Source: an uncultured bacterium (lineage in GTDB: Bacteria; Patescibacteria; JAEDAM01; Absconditabacterales; Absconditicoccaceae). From it: DNA of 6,270 nt. Positions 1 through 5,982 of the stretch are shown here, one piece after another. The notes beneath the pieces were generated by a model. The model was not told the DNA's origin, did not search any database, and worked only from the letters and a program-made list of their open reading frames with translations. Each line of letters opens with the position of its first letter. Positions within the stretch are counted from its first letter, which is position 1. The DNA is taken from positions 1-6,270 of the forward strand of contig CAIVDB010000025.1 of NCBI GenBank assembly GCA_903904545.1, read 5' to 3'. The position numbers and the translations under genes were made by a program.

Positions 1-196
1 ATAGCTATCATGGAGTAATGTTCTTAGATGTCAGGCTATTCTTATTCATTCTGCCTCATCTCCTAAATCATAATCTTTACATGATTTTTCTATAAATCAT
101 AATTGTTGTTTGAACACGATATCATAGTCATTACGTTTCATTCATTATTCTTAATGATAAATACATGGTTTTATTTAAAACAATACTATCCTAAAC
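1..196. other. left-edge non-coding or decayed DNA
   Basis: No gene is supported here. The + strand frame from base 3 is open from the edge to a TAA near base 95 and begins with the residues SYHGVMFLD. That resembles the Walker B neighbourhood of magnesium-chelatase/ComM-type AAA+ proteins (HxGVLFLDE), but the expected acidic residue and the following sequence are missing, so it may be a decayed tail or chance. A perfect 7-bp hairpin (ATGATTT, 6-nt loop, AAATCAT) lies at 81-100, and AAATCATAAT occurs twice as a direct repeat at 65-74 and 94-103. A weak palindrome at 168-181 (GTTTTA/TAAAAC) lies just past the end of the minus-strand dehydrogenase gene. Either could help end transcription, but neither is a convincing terminator. 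Confidence 0.3.
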
Positions 197-1096
197 CTAT
201 TGCTTTCTTACTATATTTTTTGGTTCTCCTTTTAAAAATGATTCTATATTTTGGATGGCGATTTCGCGTCCATTTCTACTCGCTTGAGTTGTGGAAAATG
301 CAATGTGTGGTGTGACGAGTATTTTGTCATTACTCAATGCCTTCTGGTAAAATTCGTTTTTGGTATCTCCAAATGATTCAGGATCACAATCTATGGCAGC
401 TCCTGCGATTATTCCTGCATCGATAGCTTGTATCACTCCATTTATGTCATAGGTATAGGGTCTAGCAAAAGTAATATAATAAGTCCCTTTGGTAAGACTC
501 ATAAAGAAGGTCTCATCTAATAGATTTTTACTTGTCGAATTACAATTGAGCGCGTTGATTATAAGGTCTTTATCCTGGGATTTTGTTGCCAAATCATCGC
601 CTCTGTCGAAGAAGCTTACTTCCATCCCAAATGCTTGGCAGAGGATACCTATTTGACTCCCGATACTTCCATGTCCTACGATAAGAACTTTTTTCCTATA
701 CAGACTTTCATGGAGTTGAAAGGGAATGTCTTCAACTGTCCTCACTGCAGGAAGAAAATCTCTAAATAAGGAGAGCGTCATATACATTACCCATTCTACA
801 ATGGAATTTCTATTCCCTCCTTGAGAATTTGCAACCAAAACTCCATTTTTTTCTAGCTCTTCGGAATTGAATGCTCCCAGCTCTACGTAGGGATATACGA
901 CAAATATATCTTTTAATTTAGGCAAGCTTTCCAATAAATATTCCCCATCACTATAGAGAACATCAGCATTTGCTACCTTGTCGATAATATCCTCAACAGA
1001 TGCCGGACTTTCCATCATCTCGAGTTCTCCGATCGCTGTCAATCTCTGTTTTTGTTCATCTGTAAGTGTAATTCCTAGAGTAACTATTTTTTTCAT
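197..1096 (-). CDS. D-isomer-specific 2-hydroxyacid dehydrogenase family protein
   Basis: Encodes 299 residues ending in TAG. The family is cytoplasmic NAD(P)-dependent enzymes that interconvert 2-keto acids and D-2-hydroxy acids (for example phosphoglycerate dehydrogenase and hydroxypyruvate/glyoxylate reductase); the substrate cannot be told here. Visible signs are a Rossmann nucleotide motif GHGSIG at 141-146 with an acidic residue D164 at the end of the next strand, as in NAD-preferring enzymes. The catalytic Arg is R212 (in FARPYTYD), the likely acid Glu is E240 (in AIDCDPES) and the catalytic His is H264 (in VTPHIAFST). The usual NxARG is altered to TFARP, and the DVFxxEP segment appears one residue short, so it is a divergent member. 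Length is slightly below the usual 310-330. The ATG follows AGGGGG only 2 nt upstream, unusually close for a ribosome site. None of its roughly 20 glycines uses UGA, unlike every other gene here, which hints at later acquisition. It is divergent from the UvrB fragment. Confidence 0.85.
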   Translation of the reverse strand: MKKIVTLGITLTDEQKQRLTAIGELEMMESPASVEDIIDKVANADVLYSDGEYLLESLPKLKDIFVVYPYVELGAFNSEELEKNGVLVANSQGGNRNSIVEWVMYMTLSLFRDFLPAVRTVEDIPFQLHESLYRKKVLIVGHGSIGSQIGILCQAFGMEVSFFDRGDDLATKSQDKDLIINALNCNSTSKNLLDETFFMSLTKGTYYITFARPYTYDINGVIQAIDAGIIAGAAIDCDPESFGDTKNEFYQKALSNDKILVTPHIAFSTTQASRNGREIAIQNIESFLKGEPKNIVRKQ

Positions 1097-1127
1097 ATCC
1101 CCCTGTTAAGAAAATAAATTCCTTGAG

Positions 1128-1155
1128 AATATACGCATATGTCTTCTTTTTTCAA
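1128..1155 (-). promoter_or_regulatory. sigma-70-like promoter of the dehydrogenase
   Basis: On the minus strand, TTGAAA (1155-1150) and TATATT (1133-1128) each match the consensus hexamers at five of six positions and are 16 bp apart. Transcription would start near 1121, leaving a leader of about 25 nt before the ATG at 1096. No comparably good promoter is visible for the divergent UvrB fragment in the same 164-bp gap. Confidence 0.5.
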
Positions 1156-1260
1156 AAGAATATTATTGAGGGATTAAACTTTTCTTGATAAAGAAGCTTG
1201 GATAATTAAAAGAGGAAGGAATGGAGGAAAGAATAGAGAAAAATCGAGGAATATCTCCAT

Positions 1261-2082
1261 ATGTATTTACTTTGATTACTTGCAATGACGTATACCAATA
1301 CCGAAGATTTTTTGCAGAAGGATTTGGCTCGTGAGGGGATTCCTGCTGAGCATTTACAACCTTGAGATCAGGGCGGTTTTTTACAACATTTGCTTGCCAA
1401 AGTCGATCATCATATTAGTCAAGGAGGGAAAATTTTGATTCTTACTCTTACCAAAAAATCATCTGAAGAAGTGACAAATTTTCTCGTAGCGAAATGATAT
1501 AAGGCCTTCTATCTCCATAGCGAAATTGCTACGATGGATCGTCGGGAGATTATCAAAAAATTGAAAACAGGTGTCATCGATATTATTGTCTGAGTAAATT
1601 TATTGAGGGAGGGGATTGATCTTCCTGAGGTGAGTTTGCTTGCGATTTTAGATGCGGATAAGGAAGGATTTTTACGTTCTACGACCTCACTGATCCAGAT
1701 TATTGGACGTGCTTCTAGAAATCCAAAAGGAGAAGTAATCCTGTATGCAGATCACTTTACCGAGTCTGTCTTGAAATCTCTTTGGGAGACCTACCGTCGT
1801 CGCACGATCCAACAAACGTATAATGCCAAACATAAAATAACTCCTCAGTCTGCTACCTCCAATGTCAAAGATCTAGAAAGTGTCAAAACCGATGACGATT
1901 TGCCTCAGCAATTTAGTAGTATGACTAGGGGTAAATTAAAAAAACTTAAGAGAATGACCAAAGCAGAAAAATCATTAATTTTGAAAGATCTAAAAATCCA
2001 ACTTGATGAGGCGATTAAACTTCGAGAATTCGAAAAAGCTGCTGTCATTAGAGATCAGATTAAAGAGATTGATGGGGAATAG
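1261..2082 (+). CDS. UvrB C-terminal half (helicase domain 3 + UVR motif), free-standing
   Basis: Encodes 273 residues if TGA is read as Gly at residues 5, 35, 79 and 111; ends in TAG. UvrB is the damage-verifying ATPase of UvrABC nucleotide excision repair. Recognisable parts are LTLTKK (61-66), LHSE (85-88), motif V VGVNLLREGIDLPEVS (110-125) followed by LAILDADKEGFLRS, motif VI SLIQIIGRASRN (143-154), YAD (162-164) and a C-terminal UVR motif (about 234-272) that binds UvrC. Gly111, a conserved motif V residue, is a TGA codon, which fixes the genetic code. Complete UvrB is about 660-680 residues. Here the Walker A, DEAD-like motif, beta-hairpin and UvrA-binding domain are all missing, and recognisable similarity starts only near residue 33. 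In-frame stops upstream (TAG at 1234-1236) bar extension. The start ATG is preceded by GAGGA at 1246-1250, 10 nt away. It cannot hydrolyse ATP alone. It could be a remnant, a stand-alone accessory domain, or half of a split gene; the clean 273-codon frame argues against old decay. Confidence 0.8.
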
Positions 2083-2084
2083 AA

Positions 2085-2226
2085 ATGAAAATCCCCCGTC
2101 CTAAAGGACCTCCCGCAGCTTTTGCGGGACAGGCTCTCCCCCTTTGAGTAAAGGGGGTACACAATTACTATAATTGAATTCCCTCTTTATGTAAAGAGGG
2201 GGGACCGGAACGGTGGGAGATTTATA
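2085..2226. repeat. multi-hairpin GC-rich intergenic palindromic element
   Basis: Six short inverted repeats are packed into about 120 bp between two convergent genes: GTCC/GGAC (2098-2109, loop TAAA), TCCCGCA/TGCGGGA (2111-2129, 5-nt loop), CCCCCTTT/AAAGGGGG (2138-2157, loop GAGT), CAATTA/TAATTG (2162-2176, loop CTA), CCCTCTTT/AAAGAGGG (2181-2200, loop ATGT) and ACCG/CGGT (2204-2214, loop GAA). All stems are perfect. The outer flanks, AAAATCCCCC near 2088 and GGGAGATTT near 2215, are also nearly complementary, so the whole could fold as one closed structure. It is much richer in G+C than its surroundings. The form resembles dispersed intergenic palindromic repeats (REP-like). It may also block transcription from both convergent genes, although there is no long U-tract. 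Confidence 0.6.
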
Positions 2227-2237
2227 ATAAGAGATAT

Positions 2238-3065
2238 TTACTCTGCGATGATTGTGATATGATTGAAAGGAACTTTGATTCCTTGTTTTTCCAAAAGTTC
2301 ATGGATGCTTGATTTGAGTTGTCTTGCTACGATAAATGGACCCATCTTTCCTCTTGGATCAGCGAAAAATATACATTTGATGCCGATACCAAAACTATCA
2401 AATTGTGATACGTAGATCGTAGTGTACATCTTTCCTTGGACTCATGGATGAGTATTGATGTGCTCTCTGAGGACTGTTTTGATGCTGTCTATATCTGTCT
2501 CACGAGGTACTTCAATGGTAATCTCTCCTCTGATGAGTTCTTCTGATTTCATCTTTCTGATAGGGGTCTTGCTGATGATACTATTGGGGATTACAATTCT
2601 TCTTTTGTCGAAACATTTGATCGTTGTATGTCTGATTGTTATCTCTTGTACTGTTCCACGGATATTTAGCGTTCCCAGAAATTCTATATATTCACCTATC
2701 TGAATTTTCTTACCTGTAATAAGCATAAGCCCTGCGATCATATTTTCTATCGTATTTTCCATGGCAAATCCTAGACTGAGCGAAATTCCTCCCATCAGGA
2801 GCGTTGTATGGAGACCCAATATTTCACACATAATCAAGATATTGAAAATGATGGAGATTATCCAGAGGATTCTTCCTGCAAGGTTTGCTATCTTCTGATT
2901 GTAGAGTTCTGTCTGGAGGGCATTTTGTTGGATGTGAAATTTTATCTTTGCAATGATCCACTTACTTCCTATCCGTACAACAAAAAATACACCGAAAGCT
3001 ATGAGATAGGTCACTCGGTTCTCTTGTATGAAGGTAAGTACATATTGGATACTAGCAACGAGCAT
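2238..3065 (-). CDS. MscS-family mechanosensitive ion channel (downstream paralogue)
   Basis: Encodes 275 residues with one UGA-Gly codon at residue 208 (bases 2442-2444); ends in TAA. With the standard code it would split into 207- and 63-residue pieces, but both halves belong to one MscS fold. MscS channels open under membrane tension to release solutes on osmotic downshock. Predicted membrane helices are at about 18-39, 59-85 and 88-116. The third is the Gly/Ala-rich pore helix, ending in ENMIAG (107-112), the conserved position before the helix kink. A beta domain follows (121-165) with the family VIPNS signature at 158-162. The C-terminal alpha/beta domain ends in a LLEKQGIKVPF segment, matching the family's AGIxxPFP end. 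Its length is close to E. coli MscS (286). It lies 32 bp downstream of its paralogue on the same strand and is probably co-transcribed. No Shine-Dalgarno is seen before the chosen ATG, and no nearer upstream start exists in frame. Confidence 0.87.
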
Positions 3066-3097
3066 ATTCGGTTTGAAGAGTAAAGGTAAAAGACAGA

Positions 3098-3967
3098 TTA
3101 TCCAAGAAGGGTTTTCTTGCTTTCAGGGTCGAGCTTGATAGTCATCGTAGTGAATGGTACTTGGATATTGTTCTGTGCAAAAGCAATATTCATCTTTTCA
3201 TTGACTTCTCAGATAGCTATCTCTTGCAAGATACCACAGTTAGGATCAAAACTAAAGAATGCTTTAAATTCCAATTCACTCTCTCCGAAATTTGCCAAGA
3301 AAACATTTGTGGTTTCTTGCTGTTTCACGAAAGGAAGACTATTGATTGTGGACTTGATAACTTCTAGTACTTTATTTGTATCACTTGCATAATCTACACC
3401 GAATGTTGCAGACAATTTGATCAAGGGTTCTGCACTAAAGGTCTTGATAGGGCAGGAGATTAATGTCATATTTGGAATAACAACTAATCTCAAATCAAGT
3501 GTTCTAATGATAGTATATCTGATACTGATTTCTTCTATTTTGCCAAAATAGACTTGATCGGCATTGATTTCTACGATGTCGCCGAGTTTAAATTCCTTGG
3601 TATAGAGCATCATAATCCCTGCTATCATATTTCCGAGGATCTCTTTGCAGGCAAGTCCTACACCGAAAGATACTCAGCCAAGAATAAGTCCAACATTAAA
3701 TCCCATCATTTCAAATCCGATAAAGAATGAGAAGACCATAAGGAGATAAAAAGTGATATCGTGCATCAGCTTCCCGACCTTTTGTATATGTTTATTCTCT
3801 GGATCTCCGTTGATGATCCTTCTTCTTACTATCCCTGCTATAATCTTGGATACGAGGAGCATGAAAATGATAACTCCTATTGCTCGAAGGATTTTTAGTG
3901 CGTATATGACAACGATGTTGTCCATAAGTGAGCTTCATACGTTTGCTATGGTTTCTGTTGGTAGCAT
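3098..3967 (-). CDS. MscS-family mechanosensitive ion channel (upstream paralogue)
   Basis: Encodes 289 residues with UGA-Gly at residues 11, 98 and 253; ends in TAA. Membrane helices are at about 17-47, 68-90 and 92-121. The pore helix reads LILGGVSFGVGLACKEILG and then NMIAG; its second adjacent Gly (98) is a TGA codon. A beta domain follows with the VIPN signature (163-166), then the C-terminal domain, which closes with NNIQVPF, the usual MscS end. I chose the ATG at 3967 over the one at 3925 because it adds 14 residues before the first helix, as in other MscS proteins. Neither start has a clear ribosome site. The two channels share domain order and length but differ widely in sequence, so the duplication is old, or the two were gained separately. 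Tandem MscS paralogues could form channels with different tension thresholds or mixed heptamers; that is inference. Confidence 0.86.
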
Positions 3968-3989
3968 TGAAGAGGAAAAAATGAAATAA

Positions 3990-4017
3990 ATTACGAATTA
4001 CGGATTACGGATTCCCG
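3990..4017. repeat. 7-bp tandem repeat in the channel operon leader
   Basis: Four heptamers run head to tail: ATTACGA (3990-3996), ATTACGG (3997-4003), ATTACGG (4004-4010) and a degenerate ATTCCCG (4011-4017). They lie between the predicted minus-strand promoter and the start codon of the upstream channel gene, so they would be in the 5' untranslated leader. They may be a regulator-binding array or a slippage-prone microsatellite; the sequence alone does not decide. Confidence 0.6.
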
Positions 4018-4030
4018 ATAAACCACTTCA

Positions 4031-4058
4031 ATTATATTCAATTGCCTACAAAAGCCAA
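4031..4058 (-). promoter_or_regulatory. sigma-70-like promoter of the two-channel operon
   Basis: On the minus strand, a perfect TATAAT (4036-4031) lies 16 bp downstream of TTGGCT (4058-4053), which matches the -35 consensus at four of six positions. The start point would be near 4024, giving a leader of about 57 nt to the ATG at 3967 that includes the heptamer repeats. No other promoter is visible in the 32-bp gap between the channel genes, which supports a two-gene operon. Confidence 0.55.
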
Positions 4059-4138
4059 AAAAGTGCTCTTTCTCTTGTCTTTTCTCTGGCTAAATGTTGT
4101 AAAAATGATATAGTATGGATGATCTAGTGTTTATTTCA

Positions 4139-4166
4139 TTGAATTGTTTTTAGGTTTTCTTACAAT
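4139..4166 (+). promoter_or_regulatory. sigma-70-like promoter of the exported protein gene
   Basis: TTGAAT (4139-4144) and TACAAT (4161-4166) are separated by 16 bp and match the consensus at four and five of six positions. Transcription would begin near 4173, leaving a very short leader of about 26 nt. That leader contains no Shine-Dalgarno sequence. A second, weaker candidate is the extended -10 TGATATAGT at 4106-4114, which has no good -35. Confidence 0.45.
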
Positions 4167-4198
4167 GAAAATGATTTTTATCTTGTAAATTTTTCTCC

Positions 4199-5626
4199 AT
4201 GGCTTTTACTCAACAGGTACTTCCTCAGAAACAATGAGTCTCGTATCGAGTGCTTACGGCGATTGTTTTGGTTACTTTGCTTGTTGCTTTTTTAGTATTT
4301 AGTAATCTAGGTCGTTTGTGAAATTTTATGACAGGACAAACACAAACTGGAGAAACCTTGCGTATTGGACAAAGTATTTCTCTTACAGGGACCATCGTCC
4401 AGAACGGCGATTATGTAACTCATACGCATACTATGTCTGTGCCTGTATATGGTATTGTGGGTATCAAGAGTAAAACCATAGATCTCAACCAATATACTGG
4501 CGTTGTTCAAATCAATGGAGTAGTAGAAAAAAAAGTTCAAGATATGCTATTTGTTGTTGAAGTGACGTCTGTAAGTGGAGGACAGTCAATTGTTTTGGAC
4601 CCTATTTTGACAGGATGATCTCAAGGACAATATAGTATGGCTTGGTGAGTATATTTTCCTGAGAATTTTTCTCAAAAATTTACTCTTCAATGACCCAACG
4701 GTGGTGATTTTTCATTTACTCATCTTGCAAGTCAGCAGAAATTTACGCTTCATGCCTTTGCTTGTTCGTCAAAAGATCCTAATGCAGATTGTCTTCAGCT
4801 TGTCAAAAATATTTCTCCTACTGCAGACAAGAAATTTACAGATAGCTATGGTAATACCTATTATAAATTAGAAGGAGTTCGTTCTTGGCTCGTAGTAAAT
4901 GGTTCTTATTATGGATATTTCGTGCAAGATGCAGATGAGCAAGTAGTAAGAGATTTTGCAGCAGAGATTGTATTGCTTACTTCAAGTTATGTCAAAGATC
5001 ATTTGGTATCCAAGCTTGTGTCCCTCTGTAGTGATGGTTCTACAAGTATGCAGCAAGTGACTAAACAAACCGTGACTAAAGAACTCAATGGATTGATCTT
5101 ACTTTTGGAATGAACTACTGCGAGTGGAACAGCGACCTGTAAGATTGTCTTAGATCCTTCTTTGGCTCAGGGAGGACAGAAACTGAGTTTTACTCCGAGT
5201 ATGACTGCTTCGTCTGTGCAGACACCACCTTCTTCTTCAAGTACTCCGACGACGCCTTCAGCTTTAGATTTTTCCGTAAAACAATTCCCTACAAGTACAA
5301 CAAAAACTATGACCTATACCTCGAGTAGGGGACATAGTATCGTCTTCCCTTCTTCTAATCTTTCTTATGGATCATTCCCTCTCAATGAAGATTTGAGTAG
5401 CATGTGAGCGCGTTGTTCGTCTCAATTTAATGTCATTGCTTTTGTAAATAAACCTAATCTTGCTACCACTCCAACGATCAAAATCTTTGAATGTACTGCT
5501 AAAAAATCAGTAACACTTCCTTCCAATGCCTATCGTCAGATTACTTTGGCTGATGGAAGAATCTTCATTATAGAAATAATGGATGGAGCATGGAAGACCT
5601 TTGCAGATATGATAACCATCCAATAG
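4199..5626 (+). CDS. membrane-anchored exported protein of unknown function
   Basis: Encodes 475 residues as one frame if TGA is Gly at residues 13, 41, 140, 150, 165, 305 and 403; ends in TAG. With the standard code only disconnected pieces of under 100 residues remain. I do not recognise the family. A positive N-terminus (K11, R17) precedes a single hydrophobic helix at about 18-37, with no lipobox, so it looks like a signal anchor with the rest outside the cell. Residues about 52-135 form a beta-rich block of alternating hydrophobic strands (GQSISLTGTI, VQINGVVEKK, MLFVVEVTSV) that could be an OB-like fold. A Ser/Thr/Pro-rich linker follows at about 333-356, then a C-terminal beta domain. 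Six cysteines (189, 198, 277, 314, 406, 432) all lie in the predicted outer part and could form disulphides. The segments at about 151-243 and 382-470 look loosely alike, suggesting an internal duplication. The gene has its own promoter and terminator and is divergent from the channel operon. No Shine-Dalgarno is present. Confidence 0.85.
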
Positions 5627-5647
5627 TTTGATAGTTTTCTAGAAATT

Positions 5648-5682
5648 AAAGGACTACAGGAGAAAATACTTGTAGTCTTTTT
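5648..5682 (+). terminator. Rho-independent terminator after the exported protein gene
   Basis: GACTACAGG (5652-5660) pairs with CTTGTAGTC (5669-5677) through nine pairs including one G-U, around an 8-nt AT-rich loop. The stem is followed directly by TTTTT and preceded by AAA, which lengthens the helix. It begins about 20 bp after the TAG stop of the 475-residue gene, the expected place for an intrinsic terminator. The run of A upstream may let it work weakly in the other direction. Confidence 0.8.
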
Positions 5683-5690
5683 ATTATGTT

Positions 5691-5760
5691 GCACAACGTT
5701 TGCTGTTGATCCGACTGTAGCTTGTATGTAGGATAGCAGCCGTTGTCTGAGGCGAAGCCC
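5691..5760. other. GC-rich structured non-coding element
   Basis: An imperfect long hairpin: ACAACG (5693-5698) pairs with CGTTGT (5741-5746), TGCT (5701-5704) with AGCA (5735-5738), and ATCC (5709-5712) with GGAT (5731-5734), leaving a 4-nt bulge (GTTG) and an 18-nt apical loop. A small GGC-GAA-GCC hairpin follows at 5751-5759. The patch is about half G+C, in contrast with the AT-rich DNA on each side, and sits just after a terminator. It may be a dispersed intergenic repeat or a small structured RNA; the sequence gives no strand preference. It is not a tRNA: no T-arm GTTCGA-type loop or acceptor stem is visible. Confidence 0.4.
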
Positions 5761-5982
5761 TTGCATATGATTATATCTCTCGTTTTCCGTATTTTATACA
5801 TCCATTTTTTTAGCGATTTGGGGTTTGCCTCGAATAGAGGTAAAAATTTTTTCTACATAGTATGTATGTTATCATATACGAATTCCCAGTTTTTACAAGG
5901 TATAACAAATTTTTTGCATCAAGAATAATTTTCGTAACCAAATGAATATACTTTTCAATGATATTCCTCTGATAAAAATTCA
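5761..5982. other. AT-rich intergenic stretch without a supported gene
   Basis: Short open frames exist on both strands (61 codons at 5743-5928 on +, 64 codons at 5810-6004 on -), but they are low-complexity, have no ribosome sites or recognisable motifs, and overlap the structured element or the next gene's start. TATACT at 5947-5952 could be a -10 box for the right-edge gene, but no well-spaced -35 is seen. Confidence 0.45.

Noticed and set aside
103..315. Small + strand ORF of 70 codons
   Set aside because: It overlaps the 3' end of the dehydrogenase on the other strand, has no start signals, and is low-complexity AT-rich sequence.
2085..2226. CRISPR array or tRNA cluster in the hairpin region
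   Set aside because: The palindromes differ from each other and lack regular repeat-spacer spacing; no cloverleaf or T-loop motif is present.
2085..2669. A 194-codon open frame on the + strand (ATG at 2085, TAG at 2667) when TGA is sense
   Set aside because: It begins inside the hairpin element and then runs antisense to the conserved MscS gene. The residues are incoherent and it is a shadow created by the relaxed stop set.
1261..5626. Reading the TGA-split genes as pseudogenes or runs of small ORFs
   Set aside because: The interruptions are all TGA, never TAA/TAG, in every affected gene, with conserved Gly at several sites and no frameshifts. Recoding explains all of them at once.
5743..5928. 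Plus-strand 61-codon ORF after the terminator
   Set aside because: Its start lies within the structured GC-rich element, there is no SD or promoter, and the hydrophobic stretches fit AT-rich chance sequence.
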